From NCBI GenBank assembly GCA_012960465.1, contig DUBF01000041.1, positions 1 to 36,218 on the forward strand: a DNA stretch of 36,218 nucleotides, read 5' to 3'. The notes beneath the pieces were generated by a model. The model was not told the origin of the DNA, searched no databases, and was given only the letters and a program-made list of their open reading frames with translations. The DNA comes from Rhodospirillales bacterium. GTDB lineage: Bacteria; Pseudomonadota; Alphaproteobacteria; Rhodospirillales; UBA2165. Positions 17,143 through 24,837 of the stretch are shown in pieces (within the stretch, counting starts at the first letter, position 1; each line of letters starts with the position of its first letter). Position numbers and translations under genes: made by a program.

Positions 17143-17195
17143 ATCGTCTTTAGATCCTGTTTATCTTAATCCGAGAAAATAAAAAGACGATTTTT
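17143..17195 (+). terminator. Weak terminator-like inverted repeat
   Basis: ATCGTCTTT (17143-17151) and AAAGACGAT (17183-17191) are perfect complements, followed by TTTT, but the loop is about 31 bases. It may end the VOC/carbonic anhydrase transcript. The rest of the 277-base gap 16929-17205 shows no ORF or RNA gene I can support. Confidence 0.35.
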
Positions 17196-17205
17196 ATACA
17201 TATTA

Positions 17206-17997
17206 TCAGCCTATATATTTTCCCCAGCCTCCACAGACCTCGACAACGGTTCCGGTCATATAAGAATTTTTTTCCGATACTAAGAAAGCTGCTACATCAC
17301 CAATTTCTTCAGGCTCGGCGAGACGATCTAGCATAGCGTTGGCAGCCATAATTGCTCGCACTTCGTCTGACGTTATACCTCTCGCTTTTGCCATTGCGTC
17401 GGCCCTTGGCCCCATCCAGGCTTCAGTCTTTACAGTTCCGGGGGCTATAGCATTTACGGTAATATTGTCAGTGGCAAGTTCGTTGGCGAGCAGCTTGGTC
17501 ATCCCATGTATACCAGCATTTGTAATAGTTGTAGACCATGAACCGGGTAACAATTGAGTACCTGATAGGCCCGACACACTTAATACTCGGCCAGCATTTG
17601 ATTTTCGTAAATGAGGCGCCGCAGCTCTCGATGTCCAAATGTACGACATCAGGTTTCGGTCAATTGTCTCTTGCCAGTCTTTATCGGTAATTGACTCTAT
17701 ATTTCCGGGAACCATTCCTCCTACATTGTTAATTACGATATCAATACCACCCAGAGTATTTGCTGCTTCCTGTACAAAGTTATCACATCCCTCTGAAGTG
17801 CTAAAATCTGAGATAATCGAGAGAGCTTTAACACTTAAAGTTTTCAGCTCTTTAGTGGCCTCTTCAAGTTTATCTTTACCGCGTGCGCCTAAAGCAACAT
17901 TACAACCTTCACGGGCAAGCCCTTGCGCTATAGCAAAACCAACACCCTGGCTACCGCCTGTTACAATGGCATTTTTACCCTTTAATCCAAGATCCAT
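17206..17997 (-). CDS. SDR family protein lacking the YxxxK catalytic pair
   Basis: A 263-residue SDR with an intact NAD(P) loop T-G-G-S-Q-G-V-G (13-20), N-N-V-G-G at 90-94 and serine at S-V-S-G (140-142). Aligning the conserved K-A-G-I-H-G-M-T-K region gives N160-A-G-I-H-G-M-T-K, so the catalytic lysine is Asn and the tyrosine four residues before is Thr156. The protein should bind cofactor but may be inactive or use a different mechanism. A good AAGGAG site precedes the ATG. It is the third gene of a minus-strand operon behind another SDR and an alpha/beta hydrolase (gaps of about 40 bases). Confidence 0.82.
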   Translation of the reverse strand: MDLGLKGKNAIVTGGSQGVGFAIAQGLAREGCNVALGARGKDKLEEATKELKTLSVKALSIISDFSTSEGCDNFVQEAANTLGGIDIVINNVGGMVPGNIESITDKDWQETIDRNLMSYIWTSRAAAPHLRKSNAGRVLSVSGLSGTQLLPGSWSTTITNAGIHGMTKLLANELATDNITVNAIAPGTVKTEAWMGPRADAMAKARGITSDEVRAIMAANAMLDRLAEPEEIGDVAAFLVSEKNSYMTGTVVEVCGGWGKYIG

Positions 17998-18038
17998 TTG
18001 ATTTCTCCTTATCTTCTTTGGTTATGCCTAAGCTATCA

Positions 18039-18947
18039 CTAGAGGTACTTTTTTGCGAAGTCGGCGCAGGCTTGACCTACTATGTTTACATGATCGGGGT
18101 TGTCGTAGAGTGACATGTGCGATGCATCTCCCCCAACTTGAACCAGTTCTTTCTTAGGACTTGGAATCGTATTAAACGCGGGTACCTCATGTTCTGTCAT
18201 CGTAATATCATCATACCACGAAGTCACCATTAGAACAGGTTGATGGATGATCCGTTGCATGAAGGGTCTTACATCGTACATCATGGCAAGTTCTGCGCTC
18301 CGGACAGTGGTCCAATGTTCGTGATTTGGGGCTACAGTATCCTTAAATTTTTTGAATACTGGCCAGGTTTCAGGTGCGGGCCATGTTGAAGGTTCATCAT
18401 GGGGATGTGCTGAATGTGCAATGCGACCATCTTTTCCAGACTCAAATCGTTCTTGTCTATCTTTCTCGATGTGAGCCCAATGAGCACGCAGACTTACATT
18501 CGAATTAGCGCGAAGCATATTGTACCAGCCATCTATCATTGGAACGACAGATATCAGTAGTTTATGGCGGTTGTCCATACAACCCACCGGAAACACATGG
18601 CCGCCGGCATAGGATATTCCCCACACCCCAATTCTATCGTTATCAACGTCGTCACGCGTCGTCACGTAAGTGGTTGCGTTGATAATATCAAAAATTTGAT
18701 CCCAGGGGCTTATATGTTGACGAGGTTCACCCTCGCTCTCTCCTAGATTACGGTAATCGAAAGATAACGCAGCAATCCCTTGTTTTACGAAATGTTCTGC
18801 ATATTCTGGCTGGATTAATTCCTTCACGTAGCACCAGCCGCCACCCATTACGACAGTGGGATAAGGTGGATCAACATTTTCAGGTTTATAAAAATGACCA
18901 ACTAGTTTTAATCCGTCACTTTGGAACGTAATATCTTCCCGCGACAT
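18039..18947 (-). CDS. Alpha/beta hydrolase
   Basis: A 302-residue alpha/beta hydrolase. The nucleophile elbow is G-I-S-Y-A-G-G (near residue 115), with probable acid D in S-W-Y-D-D-I-T and histidine in D-A-S-H-M-S-L-Y near the C-terminus. V-V-M-G-G-G-W-C-Y near residue 35 forms the oxyanion region. Members of this group act as esterases, C-C bond hydrolases or dienelactone-type hydrolases. Lying between two SDR genes in an accessory catabolic region, it may cleave a ring-fission product or ester, but the substrate cannot be read from the sequence. It has a GGAGA ribosome site and is the middle gene of the operon. Confidence 0.85.
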   Translation of the reverse strand: MSREDITFQSDGLKLVGHFYKPENVDPPYPTVVMGGGWCYVKELIQPEYAEHFVKQGIAALSFDYRNLGESEGEPRQHISPWDQIFDIINATTYVTTRDDVDNDRIGVWGISYAGGHVFPVGCMDNRHKLLISVVPMIDGWYNMLRANSNVSLRAHWAHIEKDRQERFESGKDGRIAHSAHPHDEPSTWPAPETWPVFKKFKDTVAPNHEHWTTVRSAELAMMYDVRPFMQRIIHQPVLMVTSWYDDITMTEHEVPAFNTIPSPKKELVQVGGDASHMSLYDNPDHVNIVGQACADFAKKYL

Positions 18948-18992
18948 ATTTGATGTCTCCTTTTTAGATTTTAGAAAATAAAGTTAGATGCG

Positions 18993-19736
18993 TCACCATG
19001 GAAGCGTTGTGCCATCGAAGTTAAGAAATTTCCCTGCGTCCTTAGGTGAAATTTCAGTGATCACTTGATAGACACCAACGGTTGCTTGCTCAATGGAGTT
19101 TGAAGCATTTGGTCCGCCCATATCGGTACGCGTCCAGCCGGGCGAAATAGCAACAGCTGTAATGCCAAAACTTTCGAGCCACTCTCCTGCGCTACGCATA
19201 AGCATATTTAGGGCAGCTTTGCTCGTGCGATAAGCATATCGACCAGCCTGCCACGTATTAGAAACTGACGCTAATCCCGATGTCATCATCACAACAATAC
19301 CATGATCTGATTTTTTGAGGTTCTCGACGAATGAGCCTGTTACTCGGGCTGGCCCTAGAACATTTGTTCGTAATACATGTTCCCATTCCTGGTAGTCGTA
19401 TTTTCGCAAATCAGGGTCGTCGATTGGTACCCCATTTATTTTTTCATATGCACCGCTGCCATATTTAGCCATTTCAACCGCACCAGCGTTGTTAATCAAT
19501 AAGTCAATCGGAGTGCCGTCTAGAGATGTTACGGTTGCATCAATTTGTTTCTGATTATTAACGTCCATTCCAAAAATAGAGAGGCTGTTGCCGTATTGTT
19601 TTTTGAGAGCGGTCAGGTCTGAGGCTGTTTCTGGATCACGGCAGGTTGCGAGCACGTTCCATCCGTTTTCTAGATAGACTTTAACGAGCCCAAGCCCAAT
19701 ACCGCGATTGCCACCAGTTATTAAGAGGGTTGCCAT
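18993..19736 (-). CDS. SDR family oxidoreductase (CsgA/C-factor-like)
   Basis: A 247-residue short-chain dehydrogenase with T-G-G-N-R-G-I-G (7-14), L-A-T-C-R-D at the beta 2 end (Arg suggests NADP), L-L-I-N-N-A-G-A, the catalytic serine in M-M-T-S-G-L, and Y-A-Y-R-T-S-K as the YxxxK pair. The pattern N-V-L-G-P-A-R-V-T plus P-G-W-T-R-T-D-M-G-G is typical of the C-factor/CsgA-like SDR group. It is the first gene of a minus-strand operon with the hydrolase and the atypical SDR, and is divergent from the YciI gene across a 288-base gap that shows no other feature I can support. Confidence 0.87.
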   Translation of the reverse strand: MATLLITGGNRGIGLGLVKVYLENGWNVLATCRDPETASDLTALKKQYGNSLSIFGMDVNNQKQIDATVTSLDGTPIDLLINNAGAVEMAKYGSGAYEKINGVPIDDPDLRKYDYQEWEHVLRTNVLGPARVTGSFVENLKKSDHGIVVMMTSGLASVSNTWQAGRYAYRTSKAALNMLMRSAGEWLESFGITAVAISPGWTRTDMGGPNASNSIEQATVGVYQVITEISPKDAGKFLNFDGTTLPW

Positions 19737-20024
19737 TATTCTCTCCCATTTTTATATCAAAACATACACACGGCAGTTAAAATCGATGTCACATATCTTA
19801 AATTATAAAGACATAAGGGTTCTACAGGCAACCTGCCTTCATCAAATGTAAATTTACGTTTTTACTAAATGGACATCGGTGGGTACATTAGAAATTTCAT
19901 ACAAATAACGCAATCGGAATATTGTTACCTAAATAGTGGGGAGAAGTGATTGATTATTGTCTTTTTAGAATCCAACATAAAGCCCAAGATATTCTAATAT
20001 TATTAGAGAAAAGGATTATAAACG

Positions 20025-20327
20025 TTGCAGTATATTATACGATCATTTGACAAGCCGGACAGTCTAAATATTCGTTTGGTAAATCGAGATGATCATGTTG
20101 AATATGTGAAGAGCCAATCTGTTAAGCTTTTATTGGCAGGGCCTCTAATGAATGATGAAACAGTCGACCCTATGGGAACATTGTTAATTGTTGAAGCGGA
20201 CAAACGAAGTGCGGACAAACGAAGTGATGTTGAGAGTTATGCGCAAAATAATCCATATAATAAGGCCGGTCTATTTGCCGAGTCTCAAATTACAGTAATT
20301 AATATTACCGTCAATAACCTGGATTAA
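20025..20327 (+). CDS. YciI family protein
   Basis: A 100-residue ferredoxin-like alpha/beta protein of the YciI family. It has R-x-x-x-x-x-V-N-R-D-D-H-V-E-Y (the family His-Asp region), L-L-L-A-G-P-L, and the ending N-N-P-Y-N-K-A-G-L-F. Translation begins at TTG with AAGGA about 10 bases upstream. A perfect 15-base tandem duplication (20196-20225) adds five residues (A-D-K-R-S twice) in the loop before the last helix. Function in the family is poorly known, and dehalogenase- or muconolactone-isomerase-like roles have been proposed. It heads a plus-strand group with a PcaC-like protein and a beta-hydroxyacid dehydrogenase. Confidence 0.83.
   Translation: MQYIIRSFDKPDSLNIRLVNRDDHVEYVKSQSVKLLLAGPLMNDETVDPMGTLLIVEADKRSADKRSDVESYAQNNPYNKAGLFAESQITVINITVNNLD
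20196..20225 (+). repeat. 15-bp perfect tandem duplication in the YciI gene
   Basis: GCGGACAAACGAAGT occurs twice without any gap (20196-20210, 20211-20225). The unit is a multiple of three and keeps the frame, repeating A-D-K-R-S. Exact identity suggests a recent slippage event or an assembly artefact. Confidence 0.95.
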
Positions 20328-20395
20328 GGAACGTCATGAATGTTGATGGTTGACCTTCACAAATGGCCATTAAATAATTCTAAAAGGAGATTCAG

Positions 20396-20776
20396 ATGAG
20401 CGATAAAATGATGGAAACTGGCTTACATATGCGTGGAGAAGTTTTAGGTCATGAGCATGTCAAAAAATCACTTGCTGCGGCAAGCGATTATTCTCGACCA
20501 ATGCAAGAATTGGTTACTAAATATTGTTGGGGTGAAGCCTGGGGAGACAATACTCTTGATAAAAAGACTCGCTCTATCATCAATTTGGCAATGTTATCCG
20601 CGCTTGGCCGTTCGCACGAGATCAAGCTGCATACGAAAGGCGCGATCAACAATGGGGTTTCGGTTTCGGAAATTCAAGCGACTTTGATGCAGGTTATGAT
20701 TTATTGCGGCGTGCCTTCTGGTATGGAAGCATTTCGCGCTACCGAGGAAACACTCAAAGAACTTGGTGAGATTTGA
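20396..20776 (+). CDS. Carboxymuconolactone decarboxylase family protein (PcaC-like)
   Basis: A 126-residue AhpD/CMD-fold protein. G-L-x-x-R-G-E-V-L-G-H-E-H-V-x-K-S-L, Y-C-W-G-E-A-W and I-K-L-H79-T-K-G-A-I-N-N-G-V agree closely with 4-carboxymuconolactone decarboxylase (PcaC), which converts 4-carboxymuconolactone to the enol-lactone in the protocatechuate branch of beta-ketoadipate. There is no CxxC motif, unlike the redox AhpD group. Similarity supports a decarboxylase role, but no other pca genes are visible here, so the substrate could be a related lactone. A clear AAAAGGAG site precedes the ATG, and the dehydrogenase follows 3 bases after the stop. Confidence 0.85.
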   Translation: MSDKMMETGLHMRGEVLGHEHVKKSLAAASDYSRPMQELVTKYCWGEAWGDNTLDKKTRSIINLAMLSALGRSHEIKLHTKGAINNGVSVSEIQATLMQVMIYCGVPSGMEAFRATEETLKELGEI

Positions 20777-20779
20777 AAC

Positions 20780-21673
20780 ATGCCTGACAAGAACGAAAAA
20801 ATTGGATTTATTGGCCTCGGTAATATGGGTAATCCGATGGCTCGGCATCTCTCCAGCGCCGGTTATGAGCTAATGATTTTTGATATTTCTTCTGAATTAT
20901 CGTCTCAAGTTGCAAAAGATATAGGTTCTACTGCGGCAAAAAATCTCAAAGAAATTGGCAAATTTGCCGATATTATTGTGACTTGTCTCCCCAATGGTAA
21001 AATTGTTCAAGATGTCATGGCTGGCACTGGTAAACTTGCGAATGTGATGAATGACGGAAGTCTTCTGATCGACATGTCATCGTCCGACCCAATTGAAACA
21101 GGTCAACTTGGTGGCAGTCTTAGAGAGCTTGGTATTAGCATGATTGATGCTCCTGTTTCGGGTGGTGTGAAAGGTGCTCATGCTGGTACATTGACGATAA
21201 TTGTTGGAGGGGATGCGCAGGATGTTGAACGTGCAAATTCTCTATTAAATGTTCTCGGTGGAAAAGTATTCCATGTAGGCCGTCTCGGTTGTGGTCAGGC
21301 GATGAAGGCGCTTAATAATTTGTGTTCAGCTACAGGCCTGCTAATTGTGGCTGAGGCTCTCAAAGCCGGCGAAACATTTGGCTTAAACCCCGAAATGATG
21401 ATTAATGTCCTTAATGTCTCAACCGGACGGAACAATTCCACGGAAAATAAAGTCAAACAATTCATTCTTTCAGGACAATATGAAAAAGCCGGTTTTGCTA
21501 TGGATCTTATGGTCAAAGATATCTCGACTGCTGTGTCGTTCGCGCAAGAGCTCAAAGTTTCGATGCCCTTAGGCTCAAAAGCAGTTGACGTCTGGTCGAA
21601 TGCATTGGCGTCCCTCGGTGGTAAGCCAGACCATACTGAAATTGCTCGCTGGGTAAGCGATGGAAAGTCATAG
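20780..21673 (+). CDS. 3-hydroxyisobutyrate dehydrogenase-family oxidoreductase
   Basis: A 297-residue beta-hydroxyacid dehydrogenase. N-terminal G-F-I-G-L-G-N-M-G (9-17) binds NAD(P); D-A-P-V-S-G-G-V-K-G-A-H-A-G-T-L (123-138) is the substrate-binding signature; K176 in Q-A-M-K-A-L-N-N is the catalytic lysine. This group includes 3-hydroxyisobutyrate dehydrogenase and tartronate semialdehyde reductase, oxidising small beta-hydroxyacids to semialdehydes. It starts 3 bases after the PcaC-like gene and is clearly in the same transcript. Exact substrate unknown. Confidence 0.89.
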   Translation: MPDKNEKIGFIGLGNMGNPMARHLSSAGYELMIFDISSELSSQVAKDIGSTAAKNLKEIGKFADIIVTCLPNGKIVQDVMAGTGKLANVMNDGSLLIDMSSSDPIETGQLGGSLRELGISMIDAPVSGGVKGAHAGTLTIIVGGDAQDVERANSLLNVLGGKVFHVGRLGCGQAMKALNNLCSATGLLIVAEALKAGETFGLNPEMMINVLNVSTGRNNSTENKVKQFILSGQYEKAGFAMDLMVKDISTAVSFAQELKVSMPLGSKAVDVWSNALASLGGKPDHTEIARWVSDGKS

Positions 21674-21888
21674 TGATAACGTAGTAACGTGTGTGGCAGA
21701 TATTTAGGATGTCTCTAAATTTATAGTTAAACTCATAGAAGAATTTTTTATTATTTAAGATCCAGATAATACAAGGTATTTGGATATTCAAAATTTTACA
21801 CAGTGAAAACCAACTTCAATCTCTCTGGCTAATTATATCCATTCATGAAAATACATGAAAATAAACTTTTGATTAAGGATAATTTTAA

Positions 21889-22377
21889 ATGTCAATAACG
21901 TTTAATGTGACTTATGAACTTCACGGCCGATCTGTCGGTAAGATGAGAAATGAAGTTACAGGAAGACAGGTGGAGCCAAGCATAGAACCAGAATTTAATA
22001 TGGCATCAGATGAAGCGGGGTTTCATGGCGGTGATGGATCCGCTCCTCTACCTCTAGCTTATTTTTGCACAGGTTTGATTACCTGTCTAATGACTCAAAT
22101 TAGGGCTTTTTCTAAACGCCTTGGGATTAAGCTTGAAGGTGTGGATGTCCAGGCGACGATAAAATGGAAAGCAACCAGCGAGGGACGCAATCCTTATGAA
22201 GCATCTCCGGTTAATTTTTTGTTAGATGTAGATATGGATTCTGATGCTTCTTTAGAAGATCAAACACGTCTACTTGAGGCGGCAAAGAAAGGTTGCTTCA
22301 TAGAAGCTACACTAGCAAACCCCATTCCTGTCAATCATCGAATTAAGCAGGGGGAGGATTTTGTCGAAGTAGATTAA
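21889..22377 (+). CDS. OsmC family protein
   Basis: A 162-residue OsmC/Ohr-fold protein. The first conserved cysteine region is F-C-T-G-L-I-T-C-L-M (about 63-72), the second K-K-G-C-F-I-E-A-T-L (about 137-146), so the two redox positions are both Cys. OsmC/Ohr proteins are thiol peroxidases acting on organic hydroperoxides, though this sequence lies far from Ohr and may have another role. The gene stands 215 bases after the dehydrogenase with AAGGA before the ATG. A short direct repeat (ATGAAAATA twice) lies at about 21845-21863. It converges with the carbamate kinase gene across a terminator. Confidence 0.8.
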   Translation: MSITFNVTYELHGRSVGKMRNEVTGRQVEPSIEPEFNMASDEAGFHGGDGSAPLPLAYFCTGLITCLMTQIRAFSKRLGIKLEGVDVQATIKWKATSEGRNPYEASPVNFLLDVDMDSDASLEDQTRLLEAAKKGCFIEATLANPIPVNHRIKQGEDFVEVD

Positions 22378-22409
22378 AAGGCGATGGAAATTTCCCCGGG
22401 CGCTTTTTT
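22376..22409. terminator. Bidirectional intrinsic terminator
   Basis: AAAAGGCG (22376-22383) pairs with CGCTTTTT (22401-22408), eight pairs with one G-T wobble, and an inner GGA/TCC element strengthens the hairpin. T6 follows on the plus strand and CCTTTT on the other. It separates the convergent OsmC and carbamate kinase genes. Confidence 0.6.
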
Positions 22410-22454
22410 GGAGTTATTTTCCATACCTTCGTTTACATTAGGTATCTTTTGTGT

Positions 22455-23414
22455 TCAATGGTTTGCGATAAACTGGGTCCCTGCCACCCCCGCTAGCCCA
22501 GCAGCTATGTTCTCCGGATTTGTAATTACACCTCTCTTTCCACCATTTTTAAGGAACTGCATAATTGCTTCAACTTTGGGGCCCATACTACCAGCATTAA
22601 GCTGATTAGCGTCTAACAATGATTGAGCTTTCTCAATGGACAGTTGTTCTAACCAAACCTGGTTGGGTTTACCAAAATTAATTGCAACGTTCGGTACGTC
22701 TGTGGAGAGCAACAAGACATCTGCATCCAATTCAGAGGCCAATAAACTTGAAGAAAAATCCTTATCTATGACAACTTCAACACCTTCGAGTTGGTCATTT
22801 GTCCCCGAGCTGACTGGAATTCCGCCGCCACCGCACGCGATGACGGTATGATTTTTTTTGATTAAATTTGATATTTGGGCCAATTCAACTATTTTCAATG
22901 GTTTGGGAGACGCAACAACACGCCGCCAGCCATGGTCGGGGTCTTTTTTTATTGACCAGCCAAATTTCTTAGCACGCTTTTTTGCTTTAGCTTCATCATA
23001 AAAAGGACCGATTGGTTTGGAGGGATTGTCAAAAGCCGTGTCAGTAGTATCAACTATTACCCTTGTAATTACCGCTACCGCACTTTTGTCCATGCCCCTG
23101 GCGCAATATTCGTTATCAAAAGCACGGCTAAACATATAGCCAACCGCGCCCTGAATATCAGCGACAGCATAATCGATCGGAATTGTGATAACTTCAGGAG
23201 CCGCTATTTCGGATCGTTCAAGCACAAAACCCACCTGAGGCCCATTGCCATGGGTAAGAACCACATTCCAACCTTGTTGATCTGCATCAACAATATTGCT
23301 GACAGTATTTTCAACAGCTTCATATTGATGAGCAATACTTTGTCTATCCTCGGCAATAATTAGAGAATTTCCGCCAACTCCGATAACAACGCTTCCCTGA
23401 CTGTCATAATTCAT
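22455..23414 (-). CDS. arcC: Carbamate kinase
   Basis: A 319-residue amino-acid-kinase-fold enzyme with full family motifs: V-I-G-V-G-G-N-S-L near residue 11, T-H-G-N-G-P-Q-V-G near 54, A-C-G-G-G-G-I-P-V near 192, D-K-D-F-S-S-S-L-L-A and L-S-T-D-V-P-N. It makes ATP from carbamoyl phosphate and ADP, releasing ammonia and CO2. Its place as third gene behind FdrA and DUF1116 proteins (10 bases after the DUF1116 stop) matches AllK-type carbamate kinases of the anaerobic allantoin pathway rather than arginine deiminase operons. It probably harvests carbamoyl phosphate made by that transferase. Confidence 0.92.
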   Translation of the reverse strand: MNYDSQGSVVIGVGGNSLIIAEDRQSIAHQYEAVENTVSNIVDADQQGWNVVLTHGNGPQVGFVLERSEIAAPEVITIPIDYAVADIQGAVGYMFSRAFDNEYCARGMDKSAVAVITRVIVDTTDTAFDNPSKPIGPFYDEAKAKKRAKKFGWSIKKDPDHGWRRVVASPKPLKIVELAQISNLIKKNHTVIACGGGGIPVSSGTNDQLEGVEVVIDKDFSSSLLASELDADVLLLSTDVPNVAINFGKPNQVWLEQLSIEKAQSLLDANQLNAGSMGPKVEAIMQFLKNGGKRGVITNPENIAAGLAGVAGTQFIANH

Positions 23415-23424
23415 GATTTCAGAC

Positions 23425-24837
23425 CTAAGATGATGCCATTACAGATTTGTGCAATGGACTAATAGTTTGGATAAATACATCAAGCGGAGCTGAGGTAATG
23501 CCAGCGCCGATCTGGCCTACACCTGCTTTTTTATGGGCAATACCCGTATTGACGATTGGTAAGATGCCGGTATCAATGACTTTTCGGATATCAATACCCG
23601 CTGCTGTTGGTGCAAAATCTAAGGCTGGCAGGGTGAATTGGCTATTCGCTCCAATTGATATATTGCGCATATTACGGCTTTGAACCAAAGCATCCATAGG
23701 CGAGCCCCCGACAAATTGTGTTATTGCAGGAGATGCCGCCATAGCAAATCCACCGAGACCAGCAGTCTCCGTAATAGCACTATCGCCGAGATCTGCAGCG
23801 GCATCTTCTATACTATAGCCAGGAAAATAAAGTCCATCGACAACTGGAGCTGGCGTCGTGAACCACTGATTTGGTAACCCACTGATGCGTATTCCAAATT
23901 CAATACCGTTCCGGGCCATAGCGGTAACCATCGAACTGTTTGCTATGCCATGCGCAGCATCTAGCATTGCTTTACAGCTAGGCATAGAGATGTTGAGGAA
24001 AAAGTGGTCATTGCCAGCGATAAAGGAAATCATTTCCCTGATATCGTCTTGTGTAGCGTCAGAATCTAATGCCCCGACGACTAATTTCTTGATTAAAAGA
24101 GAAGAGCCAGCAGCATTGCGATTGTGTGCCTCATCGCCCATATGTAGGGCTTGACCAATAAGTGGCTTTAGTTCAATTGGACCGGTTTTCTGAATTGTAG
24201 CTTGCAACGTAGGTGCTAGGTTCTTTTCCATCCACTTGAGTCGTTTAATAACATCTGGGCTATTGGCACCAAAACGGAGCACTTTGCCCAAGCCCTCGTT
24301 CAGTGTAGTGAAAGCTTGATTACCATGCGTCGTATTGTTGATGATCCAGACAGGCATGGACGGGCTGATAATTCCAGCCATTGGGCCAACCGAATTATGA
24401 TGGTGGCAGGAATCAAATCGAATTTCTCCACTAGAGGCTAATTTTTCTGCTTCATTAAGGTCGCCAGCCCATCCTTCATAAATTGTAGCACCTAAGATTG
24501 CCCCTTTCATTGGACCACACATATCTTTCCAGTTAACTGGAACACCAGCATGTAAAATTATTTTGCCGGACATATCTGGAAGTTCATCTCGCGCAATACC
24601 AATACCCTCCAATACAGGATTCGCAGCAAGATATCTGCCAAAGGCCTGATGATTGGCGGTTTCAATTTTTTCATTTAATACAAGATCGGCAAGTTTAGAT
24701 CCAATATCCTTATTGCCACCTGCGGGTGGTTGCCAGTCAACATGAATAACAGAGCCCCCAGCAGTTTGAATATTATCAGCGAATGAGCGAAGCCCAACAT
24801 TGGTTATGTTAAGATTTTCATTTTGCAATTTAGGCAT
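23425..24837 (-). CDS. DUF1116 protein (YlbE/AllG-like carbamoyltransferase subunit)
   Basis: A 470-residue DUF1116-family protein, the normal length. Characteristic segments are W-Q-P-P-A-G-G near residue 36, H-A-G-V-P-V-N-W near 97, C-H-H-H-N-S-V-G-P-M-A-G-I near 145, and G-E/D-E-A-H-N-R-N-A-A near 235. E. coli YlbE belongs to this family and, with FdrA and YlbF, makes up oxamate carbamoyltransferase, which phosphorolyses oxalurate to oxamate and carbamoyl phosphate. Its ATG overlaps the FdrA stop by 8 bases, so it is translationally coupled. The substrate here may not be oxalurate; no allantoin genes are in view. Confidence 0.87.
   Translation of the reverse strand: MPKLQNENLNITNVGLRSFADNIQTAGGSVIHVDWQPPAGGNKDIGSKLADLVLNEKIETANHQAFGRYLAANPVLEGIGIARDELPDMSGKIILHAGVPVNWKDMCGPMKGAILGATIYEGWAGDLNEAEKLASSGEIRFDSCHHHNSVGPMAGIISPSMPVWIINNTTHGNQAFTTLNEGLGKVLRFGANSPDVIKRLKWMEKNLAPTLQATIQKTGPIELKPLIGQALHMGDEAHNRNAAGSSLLIKKLVVGALDSDATQDDIREMISFIAGNDHFFLNISMPSCKAMLDAAHGIANSSMVTAMARNGIEFGIRISGLPNQWFTTPAPVVDGLYFPGYSIEDAAADLGDSAITETAGLGGFAMAASPAITQFVGGSPMDALVQSRNMRNISIGANSQFTLPALDFAPTAAGIDIRKVIDTGILPIVNTGIAHKKAGVGQIGAGITSAPLDVFIQTISPLHKSVMASS

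Noticed and set aside
21845-21863. Short direct repeat ATGAAAATA before the OsmC gene
   Set aside because: Short and AT-rich; expected by chance in this base composition.
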